Counted from the stretch's first letter, positions 1 to 9,178 are shown. The stretch is 64,000 nt of DNA from DASPPM01 sp052143835 (GCA_052143835.1 JBKQRV010000005.1:1-64000), one strand, 5' to 3'. Numbers and translations are program-made. The notes: generated by a model from the sequence alone, not told the origin.

Positions 1-382
<382 letters not shown>

Positions 383-394
383 TGGTTCGCTTCC

Positions 395-682
395 TTACTG
401 AATGATTCCCATGAGATCGGATTCGCGCACGATCAGGAGATCCTCGCCGCCGATCTTGACTTCGCTTCCCGTCCACTTGCCGAACAGCACGCGGTCGCCC
501 GCCTTCACGTCGAGCGGATGGAGCTTGCCGTTCTCGTCGCGCGTGCCGGGACCCACGGCCACCACTTTTCCCTCCATGGGCTTTTCCTTGGCCGTGTCGG
601 GAATGATGATGCCGCCCAGGGTCTTGGTCTCCTGCTCGATCGCCTTGAGCACGACCCGGTCGTGCAAGGGCCTGATCCTCAT
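395..682 (-). CDS. groES: 10 kDa co-chaperonin GroES
   Basis: Lid of the GroEL folding chamber. The 95-residue product starts MRIRPLHDRV and has the mobile-loop region around ETKTLGGIIIP and the C-terminal EDLLIVRESD typical of the family. The ATG at 682 was chosen over an upstream in-frame start at 733 because it gives the usual GroES length, has a GAGGA ribosome-binding site just upstream, and leaves the CIRCE operator in the untranslated leader. It is the first gene of the groES-groEL operon. Confidence 0.98.
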   Translation of the reverse strand: MRIRPLHDRVVLKAIEQETKTLGGIIIPDTAKEKPMEGKVVAVGPGTRDENGKLHPLDVKAGDRVLFGKWTGSEVKIGGEDLLIVRESDLMGIIQ

Positions 683-726
683 GAAGCTTTCCTCGATGCT
701 AGGGTTTCGCCCGGAGGGCCGTCTCT

Positions 727-753
727 TTAGCACTCCCTCCGTGACAGTGCCAG
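727..753. promoter_or_regulatory. CIRCE operator (HrcA-binding inverted repeat) of groESL
   Basis: The left arm TTAGCACTC (727-735) matches the CIRCE consensus exactly. It is followed by a 9-base spacer and a degenerate right arm CAGTGCCAG (745-753), against a consensus of GAGTGCTAA. The position just downstream of the groES -10 box and about 45 bases before the ATG is the usual one for HrcA repression. HrcA itself is not in the window. Confidence 0.85.
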
Positions 754-754
754 G

Positions 755-783
755 TTTATAGGGAGCGCGCGAGCGGGAGTCAA
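755..783 (-). promoter_or_regulatory. groESL promoter (-35 TTGACT, N17, -10 TATAAA)
   Basis: Read on the minus strand, TTGACT (778-783) and TATAAA (755-760) are separated by exactly 17 bases, and the CIRCE element starts 1 base beyond the -10 box. The C-rich bases before the -10 also resemble alphaproteobacterial RpoH promoters, so sigma-70 and heat-shock sigma control are both possible. Confidence 0.8.
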
Positions 784-942
784 CCTATGACCGGGCGCTG
801 CGGGGCAAGACCCACGAGCAACGAGCGGCCACCCTCCTCGGAGCGAGACCGCGGCACGACGCCCCTCCCTGCGCTAAGAGCGAGACCTGCCTGGGGAATT
901 TTACCTAGCCGAAATCCGCCGGCGTGAGCCACAATTTGGCGG

Positions 943-1728
943 ATGGAAGCCGAGAAACCGGAAGGGCCCTGGTGCGAGAAGCGGTGCTCAAGGCCGCACC
1001 GGCCGGACACGCTGAGCCCCGCAGTAGCACTCCTGCTCTTGCTGTTGAGCGCGGGCGCCTGTCCTTCGCTCGCGGCCGCGGCCGGCGAGCCCGCCGCGGA
1101 GAATGCCGCCCGCGCCCCTTTGGTGCGGAGCGGCACGGCGTTCTTCGTCGCGCGCGCCGGCTATCTCGTGACGAGCGCCCATGTCGTGGCGGGATGCGCT
1201 CGCCTTTCCCTTCGGCAGGAGGGCGCGCCGCCGCGCGAGGTAACGCTCGTCGACACCGATCCCGCCCGCGACATAGCTTTGCTCCACAGCTCGGGTGCCG
1301 TGCCCGGTTATGCGAGGCTCAGCGCCCGCGGCGAGACGCCGCCTGGCACCCGCGTCTCGGTCATGGGTTTTGCCCTCAACCCAAGGGACCCCGGCCGGCC
1401 CACGCTAAGCGATGGAACGGTGGTCGGCCCAGCCGTTTTGCGCTCGGGACAGCGCCTCTTGGTCATCGAAGCGATGCTACATGAAGGCAGCAGCGGCGGC
1501 CCGGTCATCGACCGCGACGGCACGCTCGAGGGGATGATCATCGGCGCAGACCCCTTGCGCGCCGAGCACGGCGTCGCCGTGCCGGCCGACGACATCGGCG
1601 AATTCCTGCGCGCCCACGGCATCGCCTATCGCACAGCCGTGGCACCCGAAGCGCAGGCGAAGGGATGGGCCGAGTTGCTGCGCCGCATGTCGGCCCTCGT
1701 GCAATGCGTCAAGGAAAGCGGCGGGTAG
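943..1728 (+). CDS. Exported trypsin-like serine protease (S1 fold)
   Basis: The 261-residue protein has a long basic N-terminus, then a hydrophobic segment at about 27-38 ending in Ala-rich sequence, read as a signal peptide or anchor. The mature part carries the catalytic triad: His80 in TSAHVV, Asp110 in ARDIALL, and Ser184 in GSSGGPV. No PDZ domain follows, so it is a stand-alone protease domain rather than a full DegP/HtrA protein. It probably acts in the periplasm. It stands alone between groES (divergent) and hflX (convergent). The natural substrate cannot be told from sequence. Confidence 0.8.
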   Translation: MEAEKPEGPWCEKRCSRPHRPDTLSPAVALLLLLLSAGACPSLAAAAGEPAAENAARAPLVRSGTAFFVARAGYLVTSAHVVAGCARLSLRQEGAPPREVTLVDTDPARDIALLHSSGAVPGYARLSARGETPPGTRVSVMGFALNPRDPGRPTLSDGTVVGPAVLRSGQRLLVIEAMLHEGSSGGPVIDRDGTLEGMIIGADPLRAEHGVAVPADDIGEFLRAHGIAYRTAVAPEAQAKGWAELLRRMSALVQCVKESGG

Positions 1729-1757
1729 TTCGCGCAAGCGAAAGCCCCACGCGCCGG

Positions 1758-3035
1758 TCAATTCGCCCGCATGCCGCGATGGGCGAGGCGCGCCTGGTCC
1801 GCGGGCTCGAGCCGCACGCGCAGATGGGCATGCGCCTCGTCGTCCGTGCGACTCAGCACCTCGCCCTGCCGATAAAGCCAGGCCAGCGTCGCTCCGTCCG
1901 CAAGCGGCACGTCGATCGCGAGGATGCCGCGGCCTTCGGAGAGCCGTCCGTCGAGTGCTATGAGCAGCTCGGCACAGCCCTCCCCCGTCAACGCCGAGAG
2001 GGGGATCGTGGGATGATTGCTGCGCGCGGCGACTTCCCGGAGACGCGCCCGCTCGGCAGGCGCGAGGCGATCGATCTTGTTGAGCACCTCGAGCAGTCCT
2101 TCCTCCACCTTCCGGCCAAGCCCGATCTCGCGCAGCACGATGTGCACGTCCTCCTTCTGCGCCTCGCTCTCCGGATGGGAAATGTCGCGGACATGCACGA
2201 TCACGTCGGCCTCGCGCACCTCCTCGAGCGTGGCGCGGAAGGCGGCGACGAGCTCGACCGGGAGATGGGAGATAAAACCGACCGTGTCCGACAGGATGAT
2301 TGTACGGCCGGACGGCAGCTCGAGCGAGCGCATGGTCGGATCGAGAGTGGCGAAGAGCAGATTCTCGGCGAACACCGCAGACTTGGTGAGCTGGTTGAAG
2401 AGGGTGGACTTTCCGGCATTGGTGTAGCCCACGAACGACACCACAGGATAGGACACCCGCCGGCGCGCCGCGCGATGGAGCTCGCGCCGCTTCACCACGC
2501 CCTCGAGCTCGCGCTTGATCTTGATGATGCGCTCGCCGATGAGCCGGCGGTCGATCTCGAGCTGGCGCTCGCCCGGGCCGCCCAGGAAGCCGAAGCCGCC
2601 GCGCTGGCGCTCGAGATGGGTCCAGCTGCGCACCAGCCGGCTGCGCTGATAGGAGAGATGCGCGAGCTCGACCTGGAGCCGGCCCTCGCGCGTGCGCGCG
2701 CGCTCGCCGAAGATCTCGAGGATGAGCGCGGTGCGGTCGATGACCTTGCACTGCCACGCCCGCTCCAGATTGCGCTGCTGCACCGCGGTGAGGTCCGCAT
2801 CGACCACGACGACGCCGATCTCGAGCGCCGTCACCAGGCCGCCCAGGCGCTCGACCGTGCCCTTGCCGAAGAGGGTCGCCGGGCGGCGCTCGGCAAGACG
2901 CACGACCTCGCCATGGGCAACCGCGAGTGCTATGGCGCGCGCGAGCGCTTCCGCCTCCTCGAGACTCGCCTCGGGAGTCCTGCCATTGGCCTTGAGGGAT
3001 TTGGGGGCCGGATGAACGACGAGGGCCCGGCCCAC
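1758..3035 (-). CDS. hflX: Ribosome-associated GTPase HflX
   Basis: GTPase that binds ribosomes and is implicated in ribosome splitting and stress recovery. G1 is GYTNAGKS, G3 is DTVGF and G4 is NKID, and the N-terminal HflX domain with its GGPGERQLEIDRR linker is present. Two starts are possible: a TTG at 3095, one base after the hfq stop, and a GTG at 3035 preceded by GGGGAGG at 8 bases. The GTG was preferred for its stronger ribosome-binding site and because residues 1-20 of the longer form look unconserved. Product is 425 residues (445 with the TTG). It follows hfq, the usual hfq-hflX pair. Confidence 0.95.
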   Translation of the reverse strand: MGRALVVHPAPKSLKANGRTPEASLEEAEALARAIALAVAHGEVVRLAERRPATLFGKGTVERLGGLVTALEIGVVVVDADLTAVQQRNLERAWQCKVIDRTALILEIFGERARTREGRLQVELAHLSYQRSRLVRSWTHLERQRGGFGFLGGPGERQLEIDRRLIGERIIKIKRELEGVVKRRELHRAARRRVSYPVVSFVGYTNAGKSTLFNQLTKSAVFAENLLFATLDPTMRSLELPSGRTIILSDTVGFISHLPVELVAAFRATLEEVREADVIVHVRDISHPESEAQKEDVHIVLREIGLGRKVEEGLLEVLNKIDRLAPAERARLREVAARSNHPTIPLSALTGEGCAELLIALDGRLSEGRGILAIDVPLADGATLAWLYRQGEVLSRTDDEAHAHLRVRLEPADQARLAHRGMRAN

Positions 3036-3096
3036 GGCGCTCGCCTCCCCGGCCTTGGCCTCGCGACTGCCGCCGCGGCGGTTCAAGGAGCGCAAC

Positions 3097-3348
3097 TCAA
3101 GCCTCGGCGACCTCCTTGTCGGCCTCGAACAGCTGTATCGGACCCGTCGGCATCACAGTCGATATCGCATGCTTATAGACAAGCTGCGAATGATGATCGC
3201 GGCGCAAAAGCACAGAGAAGTTATCGAACCAGGTCACTATTCCTTGCAACTTCACTCCATTGACCAGAAATATTGTGACCGGCGTCTTGTTCTTTCGAAT
3301 GTGGTTCAGGAAGACATCCTGCAAGTTCTGAGGCTTTTCGGAGGACAT
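3097..3348 (-). CDS. hfq: RNA chaperone Hfq
   Basis: Sm-like hexameric RNA chaperone that pairs small RNAs with mRNAs. The 83-residue product has Sm1 with VNGVKLQGIVTWFDNFSVLL and the Sm2 signature YKHAIST, plus the distal and rim residues typical of the family. The ribosome-binding site GAGGGGA precedes the ATG. The gene sits directly upstream of hflX, an arrangement conserved across proteobacteria. The short acidic C-terminal tail is normal for alphaproteobacterial Hfq. Confidence 0.98.
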   Translation of the reverse strand: MSSEKPQNLQDVFLNHIRKNKTPVTIFLVNGVKLQGIVTWFDNFSVLLRRDHHSQLVYKHAISTVMPTGPIQLFEADKEVAEA

Positions 3349-3429
3349 GCTCGATCCCCTCTTGTATTTGGAGTTAGGGCGTTCGCGCGAAGCAACTTTA
3401 AAGCAACGCCATAGGGTTAATATGGGCCG

Positions 3430-4113
3430 TTAGAGGTCGCGGACAAGGGTGCTGAGCGAAAAGCAGTCGGCGACCTGCCATTCCGGGGCGGCCGCCGAGA
3501 AATCGTCCCGAGCGAGGCCTTGCCCGGCCACCAGCACCGGCACGCAGCCGGCGTTCAGCGCGCAAACCATGTCGATGGCCGTATCGCCGACGAACCAGAC
3601 CTCGCGGCCGGGTGCTATCCCGCTCTCTGCCAGCGCAAGGGCCACGGGGGCGGGATCGGGCTTGTCGCGCACGGCATCCCCCGCCCCTACGATGCCGCCG
3701 AAAAAGCGCTGCCAGCCGAGATGGGCGGCCTCCTTGCGCAGGAGCGCCCCGGTCTTGTTGCTCACCACGCCGAGGTAGAATCCCTCCGCGGCGAGCTCCG
3801 CGAGCATCGCCGCAGCACCGGGCAAGGGCGCCAAATGGGCAAGATGCCGCGTCGTGATGCTCTCGTAGAAGATCCGGCGCGCTTCTTCCCAACGCTCGCC
3901 GAAGAGGCCCGGGAAGCTGTCGCGCATCGAAGCGCGCACGCGCAGACGCGTCTCTTCCGGCGTCCACGGCTGCTGTCCCATGGCGAGGAGCGTGGCATTG
4001 AGGGCCTCCTCGATGCTGCGCCAGTTGTCGACCAGCGTGCTGTCCCAATCGAAGAGGAGTGCTTTCGGCCGCTCTGGCCTCGCCCGCCGCGCGCCCCCGC
4101 GAACGCCGCTCAC
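3430..4113 (-). CDS. HAD-superfamily hydrolase, phosphoglycolate-phosphatase type
   Basis: The product is 227 residues. HAD motif I is FDWDST (nucleophile Asp22, acid Asp24), motif II is VSNKTG, a conserved Lys lies in DKPDP, and motif IV is FVGDTAIDM. A helical cap lies between motifs I and II. The GTG start at 4113 overlaps the TGA of the upstream transaminase in a GTGA, which implies translational coupling and decided the start; no in-frame ATG fits. Motif I has Trp where Gph proteins usually have Leu or Phe. Substrate is not determined; a small phosphorylated metabolite is the family expectation. Confidence 0.85.
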   Translation of the reverse strand: MSGVRGGARRARPERPKALLFDWDSTLVDNWRSIEEALNATLLAMGQQPWTPEETRLRVRASMRDSFPGLFGERWEEARRIFYESITTRHLAHLAPLPGAAAMLAELAAEGFYLGVVSNKTGALLRKEAAHLGWQRFFGGIVGAGDAVRDKPDPAPVALALAESGIAPGREVWFVGDTAIDMVCALNAGCVPVLVAGQGLARDDFSAAAPEWQVADCFSLSTLVRDL

Positions 4114-4973
4114 CCCCTCGCCCCCTTGCCCTCCGCGTAGGCGAGATAGAGCTTGCGCAGCTTGCGCGAGAACGCGCCCGCCTTGCCGTTGCCGATCACG
4201 CTGCCGTCGATCTCGGTCACGGGCAGCACCTCGGACGTGGTGCTGGTGATGAAGGCCTCGCGCGCCGCTTTGGCCTGCGGCACGCTGAAGGGCCGCTCCT
4301 CGAGCGCCAGGCCGTTCTCCTTGGCGAGCCTGATGGCCGATTGCCGGGTGATGCCGTTGAGGATCGCATGGCTCGCCGAGCGCGTGACGAGCTTGCCCTC
4401 GGCGGTGACGATCCAGGCATTGGTCGAGCTGCCTTCCGTCACCTTGCCCGCGGAATCGACGAACCATGCCTCGTAGGCGCCCGCCTCGCGTGCGCGCTGC
4501 TTGGCCAGCACGTTGGGCAGCAGGCTGATCGACTTGATATCGCAGCGGCCCCAGCGATTGTCGGGAAGCGTGATCACGCGCACGCCCTCCTCGATGGTCC
4601 TGGCCGGCCGAGCGCGCATCCGCTTGGCCGTCATCACGACCGAGGTCTCGCTCTTCGCCGGAAAGGCATGGTCGCGCGGCGCTACCCCCCGCGTCATCTG
4701 GATGTAGACGCTGCCGTCTCTGATGCGGTTCTTGCGCAACACCTCGCGCATCACGCAACCGAGCGTCTTGGACGCCATGGCGCTCTTGATCCTGAGCTCG
4801 CTCAAGGAACGCTCGAGGCGCCGCAGGTGCTGCTCCTCGTCGACGAGCCGCCCGCCTTGCACGGCGATCACCTCATAGACGCCGTCGGCGAACTGGTAGC
4901 CCCGGTCCTCGATGTGCACGGCGGCATCTCTGTGCGGCACGTAGCGTCCGTTGACGTAAGCGATACGCGACAT
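4110..4973 (-). CDS. dat: D-amino acid (D-alanine) aminotransferase, class IV PLP enzyme
   Basis: PLP-dependent fold-type IV transaminase converting D-alanine and 2-oxoglutarate to pyruvate and D-glutamate, or a close relative. The 287-residue protein has Lys147 in CDIKSIS for the cofactor Schiff base and Glu180 in VTEGSSTN for the pyridine nitrogen, both in the usual positions. Branched-chain transaminases are the main alternative. It lies between ntrX and the HAD gene, as in many Rhodospirillales. The ATG abuts a heptad-repeat tract with no recognisable Shine-Dalgarno sequence. Confidence 0.85.
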   Translation of the reverse strand: MSRIAYVNGRYVPHRDAAVHIEDRGYQFADGVYEVIAVQGGRLVDEEQHLRRLERSLSELRIKSAMASKTLGCVMREVLRKNRIRDGSVYIQMTRGVAPRDHAFPAKSETSVVMTAKRMRARPARTIEEGVRVITLPDNRWGRCDIKSISLLPNVLAKQRAREAGAYEAWFVDSAGKVTEGSSTNAWIVTAEGKLVTRSASHAILNGITRQSAIRLAKENGLALEERPFSVPQAKAAREAFITSTTSEVLPVTEIDGSVIGNGKAGAFSRKLRKLYLAYAEGKGARG

Positions 4974-5063
4974 CAGATGTCAGATGACAGATGTCAGAGG
5001 AGAGATACCGGGAGCCAGCGCGCGTCCTATCTGGCATCTGGCATCTGGCATCTGAAATCTGGC
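4974..5063. repeat. Opposed heptad repeats forming an imperfect inverted repeat
   Basis: The plus strand holds three copies of CAGATG-T/A (4974-4994). About 33 bases later come four copies of (C/T)ATCTGG or a close variant (5028-5055), a 7-base period in the opposite orientation. The arms pair over about 20 bases with two mismatches. The tract fills the whole gap between the ntrX stop (5065) and the dat start (4973). Confidence 0.75.
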
Positions 5064-5064
5064 C

Positions 5065-6468
5065 TTAGGCGTCATAGGCCGCGCTCTTGTCGCTGGTGTG
5101 CACGCCGAGCGTCTTGAGCTTGCGGTGGAGGGCCGAGCGCTCCATGCCGATGAATGCCGCCGTGCGCGAGATATTGCCGCCGAAACGCGTCACTTGCGCG
5201 AGCAGATATTGCCGCTCGAAGAGCTCGCGCGCGTCCCGCAAGGGCAGCGCCATGATCTCGCCGGCCCTGTCCCACTTGAGCACCGGCGGCGCGATGGCGC
5301 CGATTTCGGGCGGCAGCATGTCGGCGTGGATCGGATCGCGGGGCTCGCCGGGCGCCATGATGAGCAGCCACTCGATGACGTTCCTCAGCTGCCGTACGCT
5401 GCCGGGCCAATCGTAGGACTGCAGCGCCGCCATGGCGTCCTCGCCGATCTGCCGCTCGGGCAGGCCCGAGGCGCTCGCGTAGCGCCCCATGAAGGCGCGC
5501 GCGAGCAGCGGGATGTCCTCCCGCCGTTCCCGCAAGGCAGGCACCCGGAGCGGGACCACGTTGAGACGGTAATAGAGGTCCTCGCGGAAGCGGCCGGCCG
5601 TGATCTCCTCGCGCAGGTCCCGATTGGTGGACGCGATCACGCGCACGTCGACCCGCACGCGCGTCTTGCCGCCGACGCGCTCGAAGGTCTGCTCCTGAAG
5701 CGCGCGCACGATCTTGCCCTGGGTCTCGTAAGGCATGTCGGCGACCTCGTCGAGCAGGAGCGTGCCGTTATGCGCCTGCTCGAGCGTGCCGACCTTGGTC
5801 ATGCCGCCGTCCTTGCCCGCGGCTTCCAGACCGAAGAGCTCGACTTCGAGGTTTTCGGGCCGCATGGTGGCGCAGTTGAGCACGACGAAAGGCCCCTCGG
5901 CCCGGCGCGAGCTCGCGTGGATAAGGCGCGCCACCACTTCCTTGCCCGCGCCCGCCGGCCCGCTGATGAGCACCCGGCTGCCCGTCGGAGCCACCTTCTC
6001 GATCGACTGGCGCAGCTGGTTCGCCGCGGGAGAGCGACCGATGAGCTCGACCTCGCCGCCGGCGCGCACGCGCAGCTCCTCGTTCTCGCGCTTCAAGCGC
6101 GCCGCCTCGATCGAACGCTCCACCATGAGCAGGAGCCGGTCCGTCTTGAAGGGCTTCTCGATGAAATCGTATGCCCCCCGCTTGATGGCGCTGACCGCCG
6201 TCTCGATCGTGCCGTGCCCTGAGATCATGAGGATGGGGACGCTTGGATGGTTCTCGCGCACGACGTCGAGCATGGCGAGGCCGTCGAGCTCGCTGTTTTG
6301 CAGCCAGATGTCGAGGATAACGAGGCTCGGCCGGCGCGCCTTTATGGCGGCAAGCGCCTCGCTGCTGTTGACGGCCTCGCGCGTCTCGTAACCCTCGTCC
6401 TTGAGAATGTCGGCCATGAGAAGGCGAATGTCCGCCTCGTCATCGACGATCAGGATGTCATGAGCCAT
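5065..6468 (-). CDS. ntrX: Nitrogen-regulation response regulator NtrX
   Basis: Partner of the membrane kinase NtrY. The 467-residue protein has a receiver domain with phospho-acceptor Asp53, an AAA+ domain with a Walker A-like GPAGAGKE, Walker B TLLLDEVADM and the arginine-finger region, then a Fis-type helix-turn-helix at the C-terminus. The GAFTGA loop that contacts sigma-54 in NtrC is missing: the equivalent stretch reads ELFGLEAAGKDGG. This is a known NtrX feature and suggests it does not act as a classical sigma-54 activator. The gene overlaps ntrY by 11 bases. Confidence 0.95.
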   Translation of the reverse strand: MAHDILIVDDEADIRLLMADILKDEGYETREAVNSSEALAAIKARRPSLVILDIWLQNSELDGLAMLDVVRENHPSVPILMISGHGTIETAVSAIKRGAYDFIEKPFKTDRLLLMVERSIEAARLKRENEELRVRAGGEVELIGRSPAANQLRQSIEKVAPTGSRVLISGPAGAGKEVVARLIHASSRRAEGPFVVLNCATMRPENLEVELFGLEAAGKDGGMTKVGTLEQAHNGTLLLDEVADMPYETQGKIVRALQEQTFERVGGKTRVRVDVRVIASTNRDLREEITAGRFREDLYYRLNVVPLRVPALRERREDIPLLARAFMGRYASASGLPERQIGEDAMAALQSYDWPGSVRQLRNVIEWLLIMAPGEPRDPIHADMLPPEIGAIAPPVLKWDRAGEIMALPLRDARELFERQYLLAQVTRFGGNISRTAAFIGMERSALHRKLKTLGVHTSDKSAAYDA

Positions 6469-8785
6469 GGGCGGACGCCGGTACCACGGTTGACGACATG
6501 CTGGTTCCTTTCCCGTTCTCTTCCTCGTCCTCGGATTGGGCCGCGTCGGGAAGCTTGAAGCGCAGTATCGCGCGCGCTCCCCCGCCCTGGCGATCTTCGA
6601 GGAGCAGGTCGCCGCGGTGATCCTCCATGATCTTGCGCACGATCGCCAGCCCGAGCCCGGTGCCTTTCTCGCGCGTCGTCACGTACGGCTCGATCAGCCG
6701 CTCCCGATTCTCCGCCGGGAATCCCTTGCCGTTGTCCTCAACTTGTATCTCGATCTGCCCGTCGCCGGCTTCGAGCCTGAGAGAAATGCATCCTTGCCGC
6801 GGCGGTCCTTCCTCTGCACTTGTCCGCGCCGCTTGAATCGACTCCGCGGCGTTCTTGAGAAGATTGGTGATGGCTTGCCCGATTTGGCGGGCATCGCAGC
6901 GGAAGCGCAGCGCCTCGGCCGGCAGCACGGCGTCGTAGACGATGTCGGGATTGCCCTGGCGCTGGAGGAAGATGGCCTGCCGACACAGCTCGACGAGGTT
7001 TTCCTCCTTCATGATCGGCGCGGGCATTCGCGCGAACGCCGAGAATTCGTCGACCATGCGTCCGATATCGCCCACCTGGCGCACGATCGTCTCGGTACAA
7101 GCGAGAAAAGTCTCCGGATCGCTCATGATCTCCTTGAGATATTTGCGTTTGAGCCGCTCGGCCGACAGCTGGATCGGGGTCAGCGGGTTCTTGATCTCGT
7201 GCGCGATGCGCCGCGCCACGTCGCCCCAGGCGGCCGTGCGTTGCGCGGCAAGCAACTCGGAGATGTCGTCGAAGGTGACGACGAAGCCTTTGGTCTCGCG
7301 ATTGACGCGCTCGGCCGCGATCCGCACGAGCAACGTGCGGGTACGGCCGCCGCGGGCGATCTTGAGTTCGGCCTCCACGAGATGCCGAGGGCGTCGGCGC
7401 GCCTCGCGCAAGAGCGGCTGCACCTCGGGTATCGCCTCGTCGAGCAACCGGCCGATGAGCTGCTCGGGGCTCGTCGAGAGCAGCTCGCACGCCGAGCGGT
7501 TCGGAAGATTGACCCTGCCGCGCTGATCGAGGCCGATGACGCCCGCCGAGACGCCGGAGAGCACTGCCTCGGTGAAACGGCGCCGCGCGTCGAGTTGGCG
7601 GTTCGCCTCGATGAGCTCACCGCGCTGTTCCTCGAGCTGCCCGGTCATGCGGTTGAAGGCGCGGCTCAATGAGCCGATCTCGTCGCCCTTGGCACCCGCC
7701 TCCGGCACGCGCGCCGTGAGGTCGCCCGCGCGCACGCGTTCCGCCGCGGCGATGAGCGCCGAGATCGGCCGCACGAGCTGCGTCGCGAAGTAAAGACCGA
7801 GCCATACGGCGGCAAGCAGCAGCAGGAGCGCCACGACGCCGAAAATGAGCGCGAAGGTGATCTCGATGTCCGAGCGCGCAAGCTCGAGCTGACGGTAGTC
7901 GGTCAAGGCCGCCTGCGCGCGTTCCACGTGCTGCAGCACTGCCGGCTCGACGAAGCGGCCGACGAAGAGATAGAGGCGCGGCATGACCTCGCCCGACGGC
8001 GGCTCCATGCGCAGGAGCGCGCGGACCCGATCATCGGCTTCGCTGCGCAGCAGCGCCACGTCGCCGCGTTGCGCTTTTTCGATCGCCTGGTTGGGAATGC
8101 CCTCGCGCTCCATCGCGAAGCTGAGCCTGGCCCGCGCGAGCACGTGAAAGCTGTCGTCGAAGACAACCGCCTCGGTGAGCGAGAGCTGATCGACGGCGCT
8201 ATTGAGAATTTGCTGGAACTCCGCGACCTTGCCCGGGTCCCCGCTCACGAGCAGCGGCACCTCGGATTGCAAGTGCTGGCTCAGCGCCACGGCGTCGGCC
8301 TTGATGGTGCGCACGTTCTCGTCGAGATACGCGTTCGCGACCGCGACCGATTCCTGAATCGCGGTGCGCACCTTGTCGCTGAACCAGGATTGCAGGCCGA
8401 AATTGAAGAACAGGCTCGAGAACACGGCGACGACGATTGTGGGGGTCACCGTGACCAGGCTGAAGAGGACCACGAGGCGGACATGGAGGCGCGAGCCCGC
8501 GGAGCCGCGGCGGCGCTCCATCCACACCATGGTGATGCGGTGCGCCACCACGACGACGAGGAGCAAGAGCAGGATCAGGTCGCTGTAGAGGAAGACAAGG
8601 ATGAGATTGGGCGAGACTTCGACGGGCAGCGCCTTGGTGAGTGCCGCGTAGGTGGCGACCCCCGAAATGGCAGCGCCGACCGCAAGGGCGATCGCAAGCA
8701 GGCGCCCGAGCCCGCTTCGCGCGAACCAGCCGGTCCATTTCCCCCTCAGCGTGGAGGGGCCATGATCGATCTCGTTGGCCGTCAT
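6458..8785 (-). CDS. ntrY: Nitrogen-regulation sensor histidine kinase NtrY
   Basis: Membrane sensor kinase for NtrX. With the ATG at 8785 the product is 775 residues: transmembrane segments near 28-47, 65-82, 103-130 and 310-333, a periplasmic sensor region between the last two, a HAMP domain after about 335, a PAS domain near 400-515, phospho-acceptor His529 in RIAHEIKNPLTP, and a C-terminal ATPase domain ending with the GTGLGLAIV G-box. A TTG at 8860 would add 25 residues; the ATG was preferred. It overlaps ntrX, so the pair is co-transcribed. Confidence 0.95.
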   Translation of the reverse strand: MTANEIDHGPSTLRGKWTGWFARSGLGRLLAIALAVGAAISGVATYAALTKALPVEVSPNLILVFLYSDLILLLLLVVVVAHRITMVWMERRRGSAGSRLHVRLVVLFSLVTVTPTIVVAVFSSLFFNFGLQSWFSDKVRTAIQESVAVANAYLDENVRTIKADAVALSQHLQSEVPLLVSGDPGKVAEFQQILNSAVDQLSLTEAVVFDDSFHVLARARLSFAMEREGIPNQAIEKAQRGDVALLRSEADDRVRALLRMEPPSGEVMPRLYLFVGRFVEPAVLQHVERAQAALTDYRQLELARSDIEITFALIFGVVALLLLLAAVWLGLYFATQLVRPISALIAAAERVRAGDLTARVPEAGAKGDEIGSLSRAFNRMTGQLEEQRGELIEANRQLDARRRFTEAVLSGVSAGVIGLDQRGRVNLPNRSACELLSTSPEQLIGRLLDEAIPEVQPLLREARRRPRHLVEAELKIARGGRTRTLLVRIAAERVNRETKGFVVTFDDISELLAAQRTAAWGDVARRIAHEIKNPLTPIQLSAERLKRKYLKEIMSDPETFLACTETIVRQVGDIGRMVDEFSAFARMPAPIMKEENLVELCRQAIFLQRQGNPDIVYDAVLPAEALRFRCDARQIGQAITNLLKNAAESIQAARTSAEEGPPRQGCISLRLEAGDGQIEIQVEDNGKGFPAENRERLIEPYVTTREKGTGLGLAIVRKIMEDHRGDLLLEDRQGGGARAILRFKLPDAAQSEDEEENGKGTSMSSTVVPASAHGS

Positions 8786-9178
8786 GCGGCGCGTCACCTC
8801 GTGCCCGGCGTCCTTGATCCGCGGCCCGACGCTATCTCGCACTTCCTTAGCGCTGAGCAAGGAGACGGTCCCGCGCTCTGCGGGCCTCCCCTCTTCGGTC
8901 GGGGTAGCGCTATTTTACGCCGCGGGATGGTCGATGTCATGCAAGTAAACCCCAAACCATGCCAGTAAGCCCCGAAAGGCCCAAAAATACCAAGGCTTTG
9001 CCGCCTGGGTCGCAGCATACGCCAAGAGGGGCCTGGGGGTGCTGGCCGCCCGGGCCGACACCGTCTTCATTCACAACGGTGGGCGCCGGCCTTGTTCGCC
9101 TACCAGGCGTCATTGGCATTGTGAGCGGCGGCGCACTCCGGTGCCGGCTCTTGAGACGGCGCTCGCCGGTTCCTCCGG
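8786..9178. other. Intergenic stretch between the Sel1 gene and ntrY
   Basis: Contains no recognisable conserved gene. It probably holds the ntrY promoter on the minus strand, though no clear -35/-10 pair was found. Two imperfect 20-base tandem copies lie at about 8939-8978: on the minus strand both read GGGG(C/T)TTACT(G/T)GCATG. A short minus-strand ORF at 8915-9070 is listed separately. Confidence 0.4.
8915..9070 (-). CDS. Possible 51-residue ORF upstream of ntrY (doubtful)
   Basis: An ATG at 9070 opens a 51-codon frame ending in TAA. The product is unrecognised and aromatic-rich in its second half (KPWYFWAFRGLLAWFG). It is on the same strand as ntrY and ends 129 bases before the ntrY start. 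There is no good Shine-Dalgarno sequence. Third-position GC is high in the first half and low in the second, which argues against a long-established gene. It could be a leader peptide or chance. Confidence 0.2.
   Translation of the reverse strand: MKTVSARAASTPRPLLAYAATQAAKPWYFWAFRGLLAWFGVYLHDIDHPAA

Noticed and set aside
5065..6468. Loss of GAFTGA in NtrX as a defect
   Set aside because: NtrX proteins commonly lack this motif; it does not indicate a broken gene.
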